DNA from: DAHVFK01 sp963755395
GTDB lineage: Bacteria; Pseudomonadota; Gammaproteobacteria; Burkholderiales; SG8-39
DNA: 64,000 bases
NCBI GenBank assembly: GCA_963755395.1
Contig: CAVWJJ010000004.1
Span: forward strand, 124,001 to 188,000
Reading direction: 5' to 3'
A program made the translations under genes and the position numbers. The notes beneath the pieces were generated by a model. It was not told where the DNA came from and did not search any database. It saw only the letters and a program-made list of their open reading frames with translations. Shown here piece after piece: positions 26,089 to 35,919 of the stretch; positions within the stretch are counted from its first letter, which is position 1, and every line of letters begins with the position of its first letter.

Positions 26089-26160
26089 CACAAGCTCCTT
26101 ATGCAACAAAGAGATAATCCTTACTGCACCGCAACAGCGGCACCAGGAAAGCGCGCCATG

Positions 26161-28182
26161 CTACCCCATTGCGGGCCGTTTGCAAGCCTGCTTAACTCCC
26201 GCAACGTCGCTCATCGGTGGCAGACAGGTAACGCCCCGGCATAGCCATCCGTTGACCGGCTCGGGGCGCTGCGGCTTGTCCAGCGCCGGCGGCAAGCCGC
26301 TGACGCCGTTGGGGATTGCGACCACCTGTGCGTTGGGCAGGAACTCCCGGGCAAGCTGGCCCGACCAGTCTGCCAACGCCTCCGGCGCGCCCCTTAGCAC
26401 CAGCAGCGTGGGCGGGACGATCGCTTCCTGGAGCGCCAGCGCCATGGCGCCGAACCCGGCCGGGTGGTCGCGCATGATCGGCAGGTAGAGCTCGAGCGTG
26501 CGCTCGGCCGCCCGCGCGTAGCGATCCTCGCCGGTCAATGCCGCGAGCCGGCCGAGCGCCCAGGCGGCAATCCCGTTGCCCGACGGCATGGCGTTGTCGT
26601 GTCCCGGCTTTGGCCGGTGGATCAGTCGCTCGTGGTCGCGGGCGGTGAAATAGAACCCGCCCGCCTCGCGGTCCTCGAACTGATCGAGCAGCACCTCGGC
26701 CAATTCTTCGGCGAACTCGAGCTCGGCCAGCGAAAAGCGCGCTTGCTGCAGTTCGATCAGCGCGGCGATAAGGAAAGCGTAGTCGTCGAGGTACGCGCTC
26801 AGGTGAGCCCTGCCGTCCTTGTAAGTCGCAAGCAGCCGTCCATTCCGCCACATGTGCGCTCGGATGAATTCGAGGGCGCGCCCGGCCGACTCGAGCCACG
26901 CCGGCCGTCCGAAAGCGCGCCCTGCATGCGCCATGCCGCGGATCGCAAGCGAGTTCCACGACACCAGCACTTTCTCATCGCGACCCGGCCGCACGCGCTT
27001 CTCGCGCGCCGCGAACAGCTTGGCGCGTCCCGATGCGAGCAACGCGCCGTGGTCCGCCGCAAGCGGCTGCGCGACGTGAAGATGCCAGTGACGATGCTCG
27101 AAGTTCGGCGGGCCATCGAGGCCGTAGTGCGCGGCCATCAGCGCGTACTCCTGTTCGTCCAGCAGCGCCTGCACCTCCTCGCGGTCCCAGACGTAGAATT
27201 TCCCCTCCTCATGCTCCGAGTCGGCATCGAGCGAGGAGTAGTAGCCGCCTTCGGTCGACTGCATCTCGCGCATAATCCAACCGGCGGTTTCATCGGCACA
27301 CTGAGCGAAGCGCACCTCGCCGGTGGCGAGCCAGGCATCGGCCAGCAGACCGAGCAGCGGTCCGTTGTCGTACAGCATCTTCTCGAAGTGCGGGATCGCC
27401 CACTGCGCATCGACGCTGTAGCGGCAAAACCCGCCGCCCAGCTGATCGTAGATCCCGCCGTCGCACATGCGTGAGAGCGTCACGCGCGCCATGTCGAGCG
27501 GGCTGCGGTCGCCGTCTCTCGCCCACGCGTGCAGGCACAGCTCCAGGTCGGTCGGGTGCGGAAACTTGGGCGCGCCGCCGAAGCCGCCGAAGCGCGGATC
27601 GAAATTCTCGCGCAGATTCTCGAGCGCGGCCTTGATCGGTCCGGCATCGAACTCCGAGCGGTGGCCGCCGCCGCCGGGTACGGTGTGCGCCAACGCGCTG
27701 CGAAGCTGCGCATTTTGCTGCCCGATCTCGGCGCGCTTCTCCTGCCAGATCGCGGCGATGCGCTCGAGCAACTCGGCAAATCCGGGCAACCCGTAACGCG
27801 CGGTCTTGGGAAAATAGGTGCCGCCGAAGAACGGCGTGCCGTCCGGCGAGAGAAACATCGTCAGCGGCCAGCCGCCGGGCCGCTGCGCGAGCATCTGATG
27901 CGCCGTCTGGTAGATCTGGTCGATGTCCGGCCGTTCCTCGCGGTCGACTTTGACGTTGACGAACAGCCGGTTCATCGCGGCTGCGACTTCGGGGTCTTCG
28001 AAGCTTTCGTGCGCCATGACGTGACACCAGTGGCAAGCGGAGTAGCCGACCGACAGCAGCAGCGGCTTGTCCTCGCGGCGCGCGCGCTCGAGCGCCTCCG
28101 CGCCCCACGGGTACCAGTCCACCGGGTTGGCGGCGTGCTGCTGGAGATAGGGAGAAGTCTCGTTCGCTAGTCGGTTGAGCAT
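26161..28182 (-). CDS. YyaL/SSP411 family protein with thioredoxin-like domain (DUF255)
   Basis: 673 residues. The N-terminal thioredoxin-like domain has the family motif SPYLQQHAANPVDWYPWG and the CHWC motif at C50-C53 followed by HVM. The remainder is an (alpha/alpha)6 glycosidase-like or epimerase-like barrel (for example LGGGFCRYSVDAQWAIPHFEKMLYD split around HFEKMLYDN, and KVLVSWNSL). The function of the family is unknown despite wide conservation. It is divergent from the DUF924 gene with a short spacer. Confidence 0.9.
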   Translation of the reverse strand: MLNRLANETSPYLQQHAANPVDWYPWGAEALERARREDKPLLLSVGYSACHWCHVMAHESFEDPEVAAAMNRLFVNVKVDREERPDIDQIYQTAHQMLAQRPGGWPLTMFLSPDGTPFFGGTYFPKTARYGLPGFAELLERIAAIWQEKRAEIGQQNAQLRSALAHTVPGGGGHRSEFDAGPIKAALENLRENFDPRFGGFGGAPKFPHPTDLELCLHAWARDGDRSPLDMARVTLSRMCDGGIYDQLGGGFCRYSVDAQWAIPHFEKMLYDNGPLLGLLADAWLATGEVRFAQCADETAGWIMREMQSTEGGYYSSLDADSEHEEGKFYVWDREEVQALLDEQEYALMAAHYGLDGPPNFEHRHWHLHVAQPLAADHGALLASGRAKLFAAREKRVRPGRDEKVLVSWNSLAIRGMAHAGRAFGRPAWLESAGRALEFIRAHMWRNGRLLATYKDGRAHLSAYLDDYAFLIAALIELQQARFSLAELEFAEELAEVLLDQFEDREAGGFYFTARDHERLIHRPKPGHDNAMPSGNGIAAWALGRLAALTGEDRYARAAERTLELYLPIMRDHPAGFGAMALALQEAIVPPTLLVLRGAPEALADWSGQLAREFLPNAQVVAIPNGVSGLPPALDKPQRPEPVNGWLCRGVTCLPPMSDVAGVKQACKRPAMG

Positions 28183-28221
28183 GGCGTTGCTCGCGGCCTC
28201 GGGCTAATGCAGCATTGGTGC

Positions 28222-28806
28222 ATGTTAAACACCAAAGACCCTCGCGCAGCAGAGGTTTTGCGCTTCTGGTTCGGCGACGATGCCGCTTACGGCAAACCCA
28301 GGAAGACCTGGTTCGAAAAGAATCCCGAATTCGACCGCGACATCCGCTTGCGGTTTCTACCGCTCTACGAGCGGGCCGCCATTGGCGAACTGGATCACTG
28401 GCTGAGCATGCCGGGCGAGTGCCTCGCACTCGTTATCGCACTTGACCAGTTTCCGCGCAACCTCTTTCGCGGCGAAGCGAGAGCCTTCGCCTCGGACGCG
28501 CGCGCTCTTGGCACAGCGCGCCGGGCGATCGAAGCCGAGTACGACACGGGCATGCTGCCAGTCGAGAGGCTGTTCCTGTACCTGCCATTCGAGCACAGCG
28601 AGTTGCTCGACGACCAGTGGCGCTCGCTGGCGCTTATCGGCCGGCTCGCGCCCTGGCCGGAAACTGCGGATGTCTTTCCGTACGCGGTGCGACACTGGGA
28701 AATCGTGCGCCGCTTCGGCCGCTTCCCGCATCGCAATGTCGCGCTCGGGCGAGCAAGCACGCCCGAAGAGCTCGAGTTCCTGCAGCAGCCCGGCTCTGGC
28801 TTCTAA
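28222..28806 (+). CDS. DUF924 family protein
   Basis: 194 residues from ATG 28222 (ATG 28207 adds five residues). The family motifs are VLRFWFGD near the start, KTWFEKNPEFDRDIR, ALVIALDQFPRNLFRG, and LFLYLPFEHSE, with GRFPHRNVALGR at the end. It is all helical by pattern and TPR-like in known structures; no biochemical function is established. It converges on ilvD with a 4-bp overlap. Confidence 0.88.
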   Translation: MLNTKDPRAAEVLRFWFGDDAAYGKPRKTWFEKNPEFDRDIRLRFLPLYERAAIGELDHWLSMPGECLALVIALDQFPRNLFRGEARAFASDARALGTARRAIEAEYDTGMLPVERLFLYLPFEHSELLDDQWRSLALIGRLAPWPETADVFPYAVRHWEIVRRFGRFPHRNVALGRASTPEELEFLQQPGSGF

Positions 28807-30483
28807 TCCAGGTCGGTAACCGCGCCCTTAGACGCGGTCGACACCAGCCGCATGTACTTCGCCAGCAGTCCGTGCATGTAACGCGGCTTGGGCGCCTTCC
28901 ATTTCTTGCGCCGCGCGGCCAGCGCCTTGGCCGACACGTTGAGTTGGATCAGGTGTTTCTTGGCATCGATGGTGACCGAGTCGCCCTCCTTCACCAGCGC
29001 GATGGTGCCGCCCACATAAGCCTCGGGCGCGACGTGGCCGACCACCATGCCCCAGGTGCCGCCCGAGAAGCGTCCGTCAGTGAGCAGGCCGACCGAATCG
29101 CCCAGGCCCTGGCCGATGAGGGCCGAGGTCGGCGCGAGCATCTCCTGCATGCCGGGGCCGCCCTTGGGCCCTTCGTAGCGAATGACGATCACGTCACCCG
29201 GCTTGATTTTCTTCGCCATGATCGCCTTCATGCACGCGGGTTCCGAGTCGAACACGCGCGCCGGGCCGGTAATCGAGGTCTTCTTCAGGCCCGTGATCTT
29301 CGCCACGCAGCCTTCGGTCGCCAGGTTGCCCTTGAGGATCGCGAGGTGGCCCTGCTCGTAGATCGGGTTCGACCAGGGACGGATCACCTCCTGGTCGGAG
29401 CGCGGCTGATCGGGCACGTCCTTGAGCATTTCGGCGATGGTCTTGCCGTTGATAGTCATGCACTCGCCGTGCAGCACGCCGTTCTTGAGCAGGATCTTGA
29501 GCACCTGCGGCACGCCGCCGGCGCGGTGGAAGTCGACCGCGACGAAGCGCCCGGAGGGCTTCAGGTCGCACAGCACCGGTACCTTTCTGCGAACCCGCTC
29601 GAAGTCGTCGATCGTCCATCTCACGGCGGCAGCGCTCGCGATCGCGAGGTAGTGCAGCACCGCGTTGGTGGAGCCGCCGGTCGCCATGACAAGTGCGATG
29701 GCGTTCTCGATCGACTTGCGCGTGATGATGTCGCGCGGCCGCAGATTATTGTGGATCGCCTGTACCAGCACCCGGGCGGATTCGGCGGCCGAGTCGGCCT
29801 TTTCCTTGTCTGGGGAAGCCATCTGAGACGAACCGAGCAGGCTCATGCCGAGCGCCTCGAACGAGGAACTCATGGTGTTGGCAGTGTACATGCCCGCCGC
29901 AGGCGCCGACCGAGGGACAGGCGTTCTTCTCGATCCCGACGAAATCCTCTTCGCTCATCTTGCCCGCGCTATACGCGCCGACCGCCTCGAATGCGGACAC
30001 GATCGTCAGGTCCTGGCCTTTCCACTTGCCCGGTTTAATCGTGCCCGCATAAACGTAGATTCCCGGCACGTTCATGCGCGCGAGCGCCATCATGCCGCCC
30101 GGCATGTTCTTGTCGCAGCCGCCGACGACGAGCGCGCCGTCCATCGCCTGGCCGTTCACCGAGGTCTCGATCGCGTCTGCGATGACCTCGCGCGACACGA
30201 GCGAGTACTTCATCGCCTCGGTGCCCATGCCGATGCCGTCGGTGACCGTCGGCACGCCGAACACCTGCGGCTTGGCCCCGGAGACCTCGAGCGCTTCGAT
30301 GGCGCGGTCGACGAGCGGTTGAATGCCGGCGTTGCAGGGATTCATGGTCGAGTGGCCATTTGCGACGCCCACAATCGGCTTGTCGAAATCGGCGTCCTTG
30401 AATCCCACCGCGCGCAGCATTGCTCGGTTGGGCGAGCGCGCGACGCCCTGCGTGATCAGCCGGCTTCTGCGATTGTCAGCCAT
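28803..30483 (-). pseudogene. ilvD: Dihydroxy-acid dehydratase, reading frame broken by +1 frameshift
   Basis: The first 196 or so codons run from ATG 30483 (MADNRRSRLITQGVARSPNR) through VGGCDKNMPGG to NACPSVGACGG. The frame then shifts: MYTANTMSSSFEALGMSL continues in another frame to the stop at 28803. At about 29893-29896 the minus strand reads GGCGGGCATG where GGCGGCATG is expected, an extra G. The total span is 1681 nt, one more than 560 codons; a repaired protein is 559 residues, the usual IlvD length. IlvD dehydrates dihydroxy acids in branched-chain amino-acid synthesis with an Fe-S cluster; its cysteines are present. It is probably a base error, as the rest is well conserved. Confidence 0.88.
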
Positions 30484-30500
30484 GTTGCGCCTCCGAACGA

Positions 30501-30515
30501 TAGAATTGAATTCTA
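30501..30515. promoter_or_regulatory. 15-bp palindrome between the divergent ilvD and lgt starts
   Basis: TAGAATTGAATTCTA is a perfect inverted repeat about a central G, in the 34-bp gap between ilvD ATG 30483 (minus) and lgt GTG 30518 (plus). TAGAAT resembles a -10 hexamer on each strand. No convincing -35 boxes were found, so its role is inferred. Confidence 0.3.
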
Positions 30516-30517
30516 CC

Positions 30518-31306
30518 GTGCTGATCCACCCAAATATCGACCCGGTCGCGATCTCGGTCGGACCGCTCGCCGTGCGCTGGTATGGCCTCATGTACCTTGC
30601 CGGCTTCGCCGCCGGCTGGTGGCTCGGATTGAGGCGTATTCGGGCGGGGCTCGCGCCCGTGACCCGCGAGCAGCTCGACGACCTGATCTTTTACGCGGTG
30701 CTGGGTGTCATCCTCGGCGGGCGACTGGGTTACGTACTGTTCTACAAGCCCGAGTACTACTTCTCGCATCCGCTCGAGATATTCGCGGTCTGGCATGGCG
30801 GCATGTCGTTCCACGGCGGCTTCCTGGGCGTGTTGGCGGCGATGGGCTTCGCCGCGCGCAAGCATCGCCTGGATTGGTGGGCGCTGATGGACTTCGTGGC
30901 GCCGCTCTGTCCGATCGGACTCGCGGCCGGACGGCTTGGCAATTTCATCAACGGCGAGTTGTGGGGACGGGTCACTACGTTGCCCTGGGGCATGGTGTTC
31001 CCTGGCGCGGGCCCGCTGCCGCGCCACCCGTCGGAACTGTACGAATTCGCCCTCGAAGGCGTCGTGCTGTTCGTGATCCTGTGGTGGTTTTCGGCCAAGC
31101 CGCGCCCGCGCGGCGAGGTGTCGGCCCTGTTCCTGATCGGTTACGGCAGCTTTCGTTTCATCGCCGAATTCGCCCGCGAGCCGGACGACTTTCTGGGCTA
31201 CCTCGCGCTGCACCTCAGCATGGGACAGTGGCTGAGCCTGCCGATGATCCTCGCCGGCGTCTGGCTCTTCATCTGGAGCGCGCGGCGCGGCGCCCCGGGC
31301 GGCTGA
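30518..31306 (+). CDS. lgt: Prolipoprotein diacylglyceryl transferase
   Basis: 262 residues from GTG 30518, giving the usual opening (LIHPNIDPVAISVGPLAVRWYGLMYL). The enzyme moves diacylglycerol from phosphatidylglycerol to the lipobox cysteine of prolipoproteins in the inner membrane. Seven membrane spans are visible, with WHGGMSFHGGFLG and the Lgt signature RLGNFINGELWGR. ATG 30482 in the same frame would add 12 residues and overlap the ilvD start on the other strand, so it is less likely. Confidence 0.93.
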   Translation: MLIHPNIDPVAISVGPLAVRWYGLMYLAGFAAGWWLGLRRIRAGLAPVTREQLDDLIFYAVLGVILGGRLGYVLFYKPEYYFSHPLEIFAVWHGGMSFHGGFLGVLAAMGFAARKHRLDWWALMDFVAPLCPIGLAAGRLGNFINGELWGRVTTLPWGMVFPGAGPLPRHPSELYEFALEGVVLFVILWWFSAKPRPRGEVSALFLIGYGSFRFIAEFAREPDDFLGYLALHLSMGQWLSLPMILAGVWLFIWSARRGAPGG

Positions 31307-31316
31307 GCGACGCCCG

Positions 31317-32423
31317 TCAGCCGAGTGCCCGAAAGAAGGCCTTCACTTCGCTGGCCAGCGCCAGCGGCTGCTCCATGGCCGCGAAGTGCCCTCCTTTCGG
31401 CATTACGGTCCACCTGCGGATGTCGGTATAGGTTCTCGCCGCCAGGGAGCGCGGCGGCTTCAGGATCTCCCTGGGAAACTCAGCGTAGCCTGTCGGCACC
31501 GCAACGGTCTCGCCCTCGGGGATCGGCCAGGGCCCGTGCATGCGCGCGTAGTAAGGCCAGAACGATGAGCCGATCGCGCCGGTGAACCAGTAAAGCGAGA
31601 CGTTGGCGAGCATCTCGTCCCTCGGGATCGCGTTCTCGATCACGCCGCCGCAGTCGCTCCAGGCGCGGAATTTTTCGGCGATCCACGCCGCTAATCCGGC
31701 AGGTGAGTCGGTCAGACCGTAGGCGAGGGTCTGCGGCCGCGTGCCTTGGATCGCCTGGTAGCCGGTCTCCTCTTTCAACCAGCGCTTGAGTTCCGCGACG
31801 TAAGCTGCCTCCTCTGGGACGCGCGCCGGCTCCTTCGGGTCACGGCGCACGGCGAGAAGGTTGAGGTGAATTCCGGTCAGGCGCCGCGGATGACGATGGG
31901 CGAGGCAGGAGGCGACGAACGCGCCCCAGTCTCCACCCTGAGCGCCGAAGCGCGCGTAGCCAAGCCGCGTCATCAGCTCGGCGTACAGATCCGCGATCTG
32001 CTCGATCGAGAAGCGTTTCTGCCCCGGGCGGAAGGAGAGTCCGTATCCGGGCAGCGACGGCGCCACGATTGTGAAATCTTCCGCCAGCAGCGGTATCAGG
32101 CGCAGGAACTCGAACACCGATCCCGGCCAGCCGTGCGATAGCAGCAGCGGCCGCGCGCCCTCGCGCCGGCCCTTCACATACAAGAAGTGCAGGTCGATAC
32201 CGCCGATATCGGCGCTACACTGCTCGAATGCATTGAGCCGCGCCTCCTGGGCGCGCCAGTCGAAGCGCGTGCGCCAGTATTCGCACAGCTCCCGCACATA
32301 GGCGAGGCTCGCGCCGGTCGACCAGGGATCGAGCGGCGGCTCGTCGGGCCAGCGCGTGCGCGCGAGCCGCTCGCGAAGATCAGCAAGCGCAGCATCGGTA
32401 ACGGCGAGGCGGAAGGGCTTCAC
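31317..32423 (-). CDS. Epoxide hydrolase family alpha/beta hydrolase
   Basis: 368 residues from GTG 32423, which overlaps the preceding gene stop (GTGA). The N-terminal EHN segment (VKPFRLAVTDAALADLRERL) precedes the alpha/beta core. The oxyanion motif is HGWPGS, the nucleophile Asp is in GGDWGAF, and the catalytic His is in KGGHFAAMEQP near the C-terminus. Such enzymes open epoxides to diols; the substrate is unknown. It is the last gene of the GntR-FAD oxidase-epoxide hydrolase run. Confidence 0.87.
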   Translation of the reverse strand: MKPFRLAVTDAALADLRERLARTRWPDEPPLDPWSTGASLAYVRELCEYWRTRFDWRAQEARLNAFEQCSADIGGIDLHFLYVKGRREGARPLLLSHGWPGSVFEFLRLIPLLAEDFTIVAPSLPGYGLSFRPGQKRFSIEQIADLYAELMTRLGYARFGAQGGDWGAFVASCLAHRHPRRLTGIHLNLLAVRRDPKEPARVPEEAAYVAELKRWLKEETGYQAIQGTRPQTLAYGLTDSPAGLAAWIAEKFRAWSDCGGVIENAIPRDEMLANVSLYWFTGAIGSSFWPYYARMHGPWPIPEGETVAVPTGYAEFPREILKPPRSLAARTYTDIRRWTVMPKGGHFAAMEQPLALASEVKAFFRALG

Positions 32424-35233
32424 TCGAGCGCCGCCTCGAGCACGCGCGCGACGTGCAGCGCTTCGCGCTGCGCGCCGTCGGCGATCTGGTGGCGGCAGCT
32501 GGTGCCGTCGGCGACGATCAGGGCGTCCGCGCGGGCGCCGCGCACCGCCGGCAGCAGACTCGCCTCGGCCATCTTCATCGAGATCGCGTGGTGCTCGGCC
32601 TCGTAACCGAAGCTGCCCGCCATGCCGCAGCAACTGCTCTCGAGCGGCGTGACGCGAAGCGCGGGTACCAGTGCCAGCACCTTCTCCACCGCCCCCATCG
32701 CACCGAATGCTTTCTGGTGGCAATGGCCGTGCAGCAGCGCCTCGCCCGCCAGGGGCTTGAGCTTAAGACGCAGCGTTCCCGCGTCGGCTTCGCGCGCGAG
32801 GAACTCTTCGAACAGAAAAGCGTCCTTCGCCAGCGCCTCGGTGCCGGGCAGCATCACCGTGAACTCGTCGCGCAGCGACAACAGGCAAGAGGGCTCCAGC
32901 CCGACAATCGGCGAGCCGCGCTCGACCCAGGGCGCAAGCGCATCGACCATGCGGCGCGCCTCGCGCTTTGCCTCGTCTATCAGTCCCACTGAAAGGAAGG
33001 TGCGCCCGCAGCACAGCGGCCGCCCGCCGCGCGCCGCGCGCGCTTCGTGCACCCGATATCCTCCCGCTTGCAGCACGCGCAACGCGGCGCGCGCATTCTC
33101 GGGTTCGAAGTAACGGTTGAACGTATCGACCAGGAGGACCACCTCGCGTCCAGCCGTGGTAGGAGATGTCTGTGCACTGAACCTGTCGCGCCGCCACGCT
33201 GGAAGCGGTCGTTCGGCGGCGAACCCGGCCAAGCGTTTGCCCAGCAACTGGGCGGCGTTGGCGAACGGCGCGACACGCGCGAGCCACGGCGCATAGCGCG
33301 GCAGGTAGGCAACCAGCCGGTCGCGTAACTTCAGCCCATGGCGCGCCCGGTACTGCGCCAAATACTCGATCTTCATGCGCGCCATGTCGACCCCGGTCGG
33401 GCATTCGCGCTTGCAGCCCTTGCACGACACGCACAGCTCGAGCGCCTCCTTCGCATCGTCGAACGGCAGCTGACCCGACAGTGCGAGTCGCAGCGTATTC
33501 GCGCGTCCCCGTGTAAGGTGAGCTTCATCGCGCGTGGCGCGGTACGACGGGCACATAGTGCCGGCGTCGAACTTGCGGCAGTGGCCGTTGTTGTTGCACA
33601 TCTCGACCGCCTTGTCCCAGCCGCCCCACTCGCGCCAATCCAGAACCGTGGCCGGCACGTGCGTCGCATACCCCGGCGGATGGCGGAAAAGGCGCGCGTC
33701 GTCCATTCTGGACGGTGCGACGATCTTGCCCGGATTCATCAAACCCTTCGGATCCAGCCAGCCCTTGATTTCGGCCAGGCACGCGGTGAGACGCGGGCCG
33801 AAGAAGGGCACGATCCACTCCGAGCGCACCAGCCCGTCGCCATGCTCGCCGGAGTAAGCGCCCTTGTACTGCTTGACCAGTGCGCTCGCCTCTTCGGCGA
33901 TGGCGCGCATCTTTACGGCCCCGTCGCGGCGCATGTCGAGCACCGGCCGCACATGAAGCGTGCCGACCGACGCGTGCGCGTACCAGGTGCCGCGCGTGCC
34001 GTGTTTGGCGAACACCTGCGTCAGCCGCTCGGTGTATTCGGCAAGATGTTCCAGCGGCACTGCGCAGTCTTCGATGAATGACACCGGCTTGCCGTCGCCC
34101 TTCATCGACATCATGATGTTGAGGCCCGCCTTGCGCACTTCCCAGATGTCTTTCTGCAGTTTCGCATCGGTCACTTCGACCACGCTGTCGGGCAGGCCAA
34201 GATCGGCCATCAGCTGCACCAAGTGGCCGAGCTTCTCGCGCTGCGCGTTGCGCTCGTCGCCCGAAAACTCGACCAGCAGGATCGCCTCCGGCTCGCCGCG
34301 GATGAAGGCCTCGACCGTGCCGCGAAACGCCCCGATTTCGCGCGCCAGGTCGATCATGGTGCGATCGACCAGCTCGACCGCGGAGGGTCCCAATTCGACA
34401 ATGTGCCGGGTCAGGTCCATCGCGGTGTAGAACTTCGGAAAGTGGCATACCCCGAGCACGCGCGCCGGCGGCAAGGGCGAGAGCCTGAGCTGGAGCCGCT
34501 CGAAGAACGCGAGCGTGCCCTCCGACCCCACCAGCAGGTGGGCCACGTTGGCGTGTGGCGGACCGAGGTGATCGAGGTTGTATCCCGCCACCTTGCGCAG
34601 CACCTTCGGGAAACGCGTCGCGATCTCGTCCCTTTCGCGCTCGTAGAGCGCGCGCAGCCTGGCGACGAAGTCGAGATAGCGCGGCGGCCCGCTTGCCCCT
34701 TCGATCGCCCCGAATCGCCACCGCTCGCCGGTCGCGGTGATGGCGTCGATTGCGAGCACGTTGTGGACCATGTTGCCGTAGGCGATCGAACGCGAGCCGC
34801 AGGAGTTGTTGCCGGCCATGCCGCCGAGCGTCGCCTGGGCGCTGGTCGAGACGTCCACCGGGTACCACAGCCCGTGCGGACGCAGACGTGCGTTCAGCTG
34901 GTCGAGCACGAGACCCGGCTGCACCAGCGCGGTCCCTGCCTCGAGATCCAGCTCGAGCAGCTGGTTGAGATACTTGGAGTGGTCGATGATCAGCGCGGCG
35001 CCGACCGTCTGCCCGCATTGCGAGGTTCCCGCGCCGCGCGGCAGAATGGGCACGCCCTGTTCGAGCGCGATTGCAATCGCGGCTCGCGCCGCTTCCTCGG
35101 TGCGCGGCACGACTACGCCGAGCGGCTCGATCTGGTAGATCGAGGCGTCGGTGGAATAGCGGCCGCGGCTAGGCGCGTCGAACAGGACCTCGCCGTCGAC
35201 CTCCTTGCGCAGCCGCGCCGCGAGCGCCTTCAC
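32420..35233 (-). CDS. FAD-linked oxidase / Fe-S fusion (GlcD + GlpC-like; D-2-hydroxyacid dehydrogenase type)
   Basis: 937 residues. The N-terminal half is a PCMH-type FAD domain (VPRTEEAARAAIAIA, LPRGAGTSQCGQTVG) with the C-terminal oxidase cap. A ferredoxin domain follows with cysteines in CNNNGHCRKF...MCPSYRATRDE and CVSCKGCKRECPTG, then a GlpC/HdrD-type CCG region (ESSCCGMAGSFGYE). This single-chain layout is that of YdiJ and related D-2-hydroxyglutarate or D-lactate dehydrogenases, which feed electrons to the respiratory chain. The start overlaps the GntR stop by 4 bp. With an aminotransferase acting on glyoxylate-type keto acids across the promoter, a 2-hydroxyacid such as glycolate is a reasonable but unproven substrate. 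Confidence 0.88.
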   Translation of the reverse strand: MKALAARLRKEVDGEVLFDAPSRGRYSTDASIYQIEPLGVVVPRTEEAARAAIAIALEQGVPILPRGAGTSQCGQTVGAALIIDHSKYLNQLLELDLEAGTALVQPGLVLDQLNARLRPHGLWYPVDVSTSAQATLGGMAGNNSCGSRSIAYGNMVHNVLAIDAITATGERWRFGAIEGASGPPRYLDFVARLRALYERERDEIATRFPKVLRKVAGYNLDHLGPPHANVAHLLVGSEGTLAFFERLQLRLSPLPPARVLGVCHFPKFYTAMDLTRHIVELGPSAVELVDRTMIDLAREIGAFRGTVEAFIRGEPEAILLVEFSGDERNAQREKLGHLVQLMADLGLPDSVVEVTDAKLQKDIWEVRKAGLNIMMSMKGDGKPVSFIEDCAVPLEHLAEYTERLTQVFAKHGTRGTWYAHASVGTLHVRPVLDMRRDGAVKMRAIAEEASALVKQYKGAYSGEHGDGLVRSEWIVPFFGPRLTACLAEIKGWLDPKGLMNPGKIVAPSRMDDARLFRHPPGYATHVPATVLDWREWGGWDKAVEMCNNNGHCRKFDAGTMCPSYRATRDEAHLTRGRANTLRLALSGQLPFDDAKEALELCVSCKGCKRECPTGVDMARMKIEYLAQYRARHGLKLRDRLVAYLPRYAPWLARVAPFANAAQLLGKRLAGFAAERPLPAWRRDRFSAQTSPTTAGREVVLLVDTFNRYFEPENARAALRVLQAGGYRVHEARAARGGRPLCCGRTFLSVGLIDEAKREARRMVDALAPWVERGSPIVGLEPSCLLSLRDEFTVMLPGTEALAKDAFLFEEFLAREADAGTLRLKLKPLAGEALLHGHCHQKAFGAMGAVEKVLALVPALRVTPLESSCCGMAGSFGYEAEHHAISMKMAEASLLPAVRGARADALIVADGTSCRHQIADGAQREALHVARVLEAALE

Positions 35234-35913
35234 GCCGCCTGCTTAGGGCCTATCGCCTCGAGCACGGTGGCGAGCTTGGCCGACAGGTGATCGCGCAGCA
35301 GGCGCTTCAGGCGCGCTGCGTCGCGCGCGGCCAGTGCGGCGAGGATCGCTTCATGTTCCCGCACTGCCGCGTCCCAGCGCTCCGGCGACAGGTTGGCCAT
35401 ATAGCGCACGCGCCGCACGTTTGCGTTCAGCTGGCGGTAGGCTTGAGCGAGTACGGCATTGCCCGAGGCCTCCACAATCTTGAGGTGAATGGCCTGGTTG
35501 TGGCGGAAATATCCGTCCAGATCGCCGCGCGCGTGCATCGCCAGCATCTCATAGTGCAGCGCCCGGATTTCGGCGATGCTACGGTCGTCAGCCTGGGCGC
35601 ATGCAAGCTCTCCTGCCAGGCTCTCCAGCGCTCCCATCACCGCCAAGGTCTCGGCGATCCGGGCCGGCTCGATCGGCGCGACCACCGCGCCGCGATTGGG
35701 CAGCAACTCGACCAAGCCTTCGGTTGCGAGGAGCTTGATCGCCTCACGCAGAGGCGTGCGCGAGACACCCAGGCGCGCGCTCAGGACGCGCTCGTTCAGC
35801 CTCGATCCAGGCGCGAGGTCCCCCCGGACGATCAGGTCGCGCAGCCGATCGACGGCTTCTTCGTGCAATGGCCGTCGGACGGCGGGAATTTCAATCGATG
35901 CGACCGAACCCAT
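35230..35913 (-). CDS. GntR family transcriptional regulator, FCD (FadR) subfamily
   Basis: 227 residues. The N-terminal winged helix (LHEEAVDRLRDLIVRGDLAPGSRLNERVLSARL begins it, with VSRTPLREAIKLLATEGLV as recognition part) is followed by an all-helical FCD ligand domain with metal-binding type histidines (HNQAIHLKI, EHEAIL). FCD regulators respond to small organic acids. It is autogenously placed: a perfect palindrome sits inside its own promoter, and a near copy sits before the divergent aminotransferase gene. Confidence 0.92.
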   Translation of the reverse strand: MGSVASIEIPAVRRPLHEEAVDRLRDLIVRGDLAPGSRLNERVLSARLGVSRTPLREAIKLLATEGLVELLPNRGAVVAPIEPARIAETLAVMGALESLAGELACAQADDRSIAEIRALHYEMLAMHARGDLDGYFRHNQAIHLKIVEASGNAVLAQAYRQLNANVRRVRYMANLSPERWDAAVREHEAILAALAARDAARLKRLLRDHLSAKLATVLEAIGPKQAA

Positions 35914-35919
35914 GCTTGC

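Noticed and set aside
32424..32723. 100-codon N-terminal extension of the epoxide hydrolase
   Set aside because: It lies inside the FAD/Fe-S gene in another frame and is low-complexity Arg/Gly; GTG 32423 overlapping the previous stop is the natural start.
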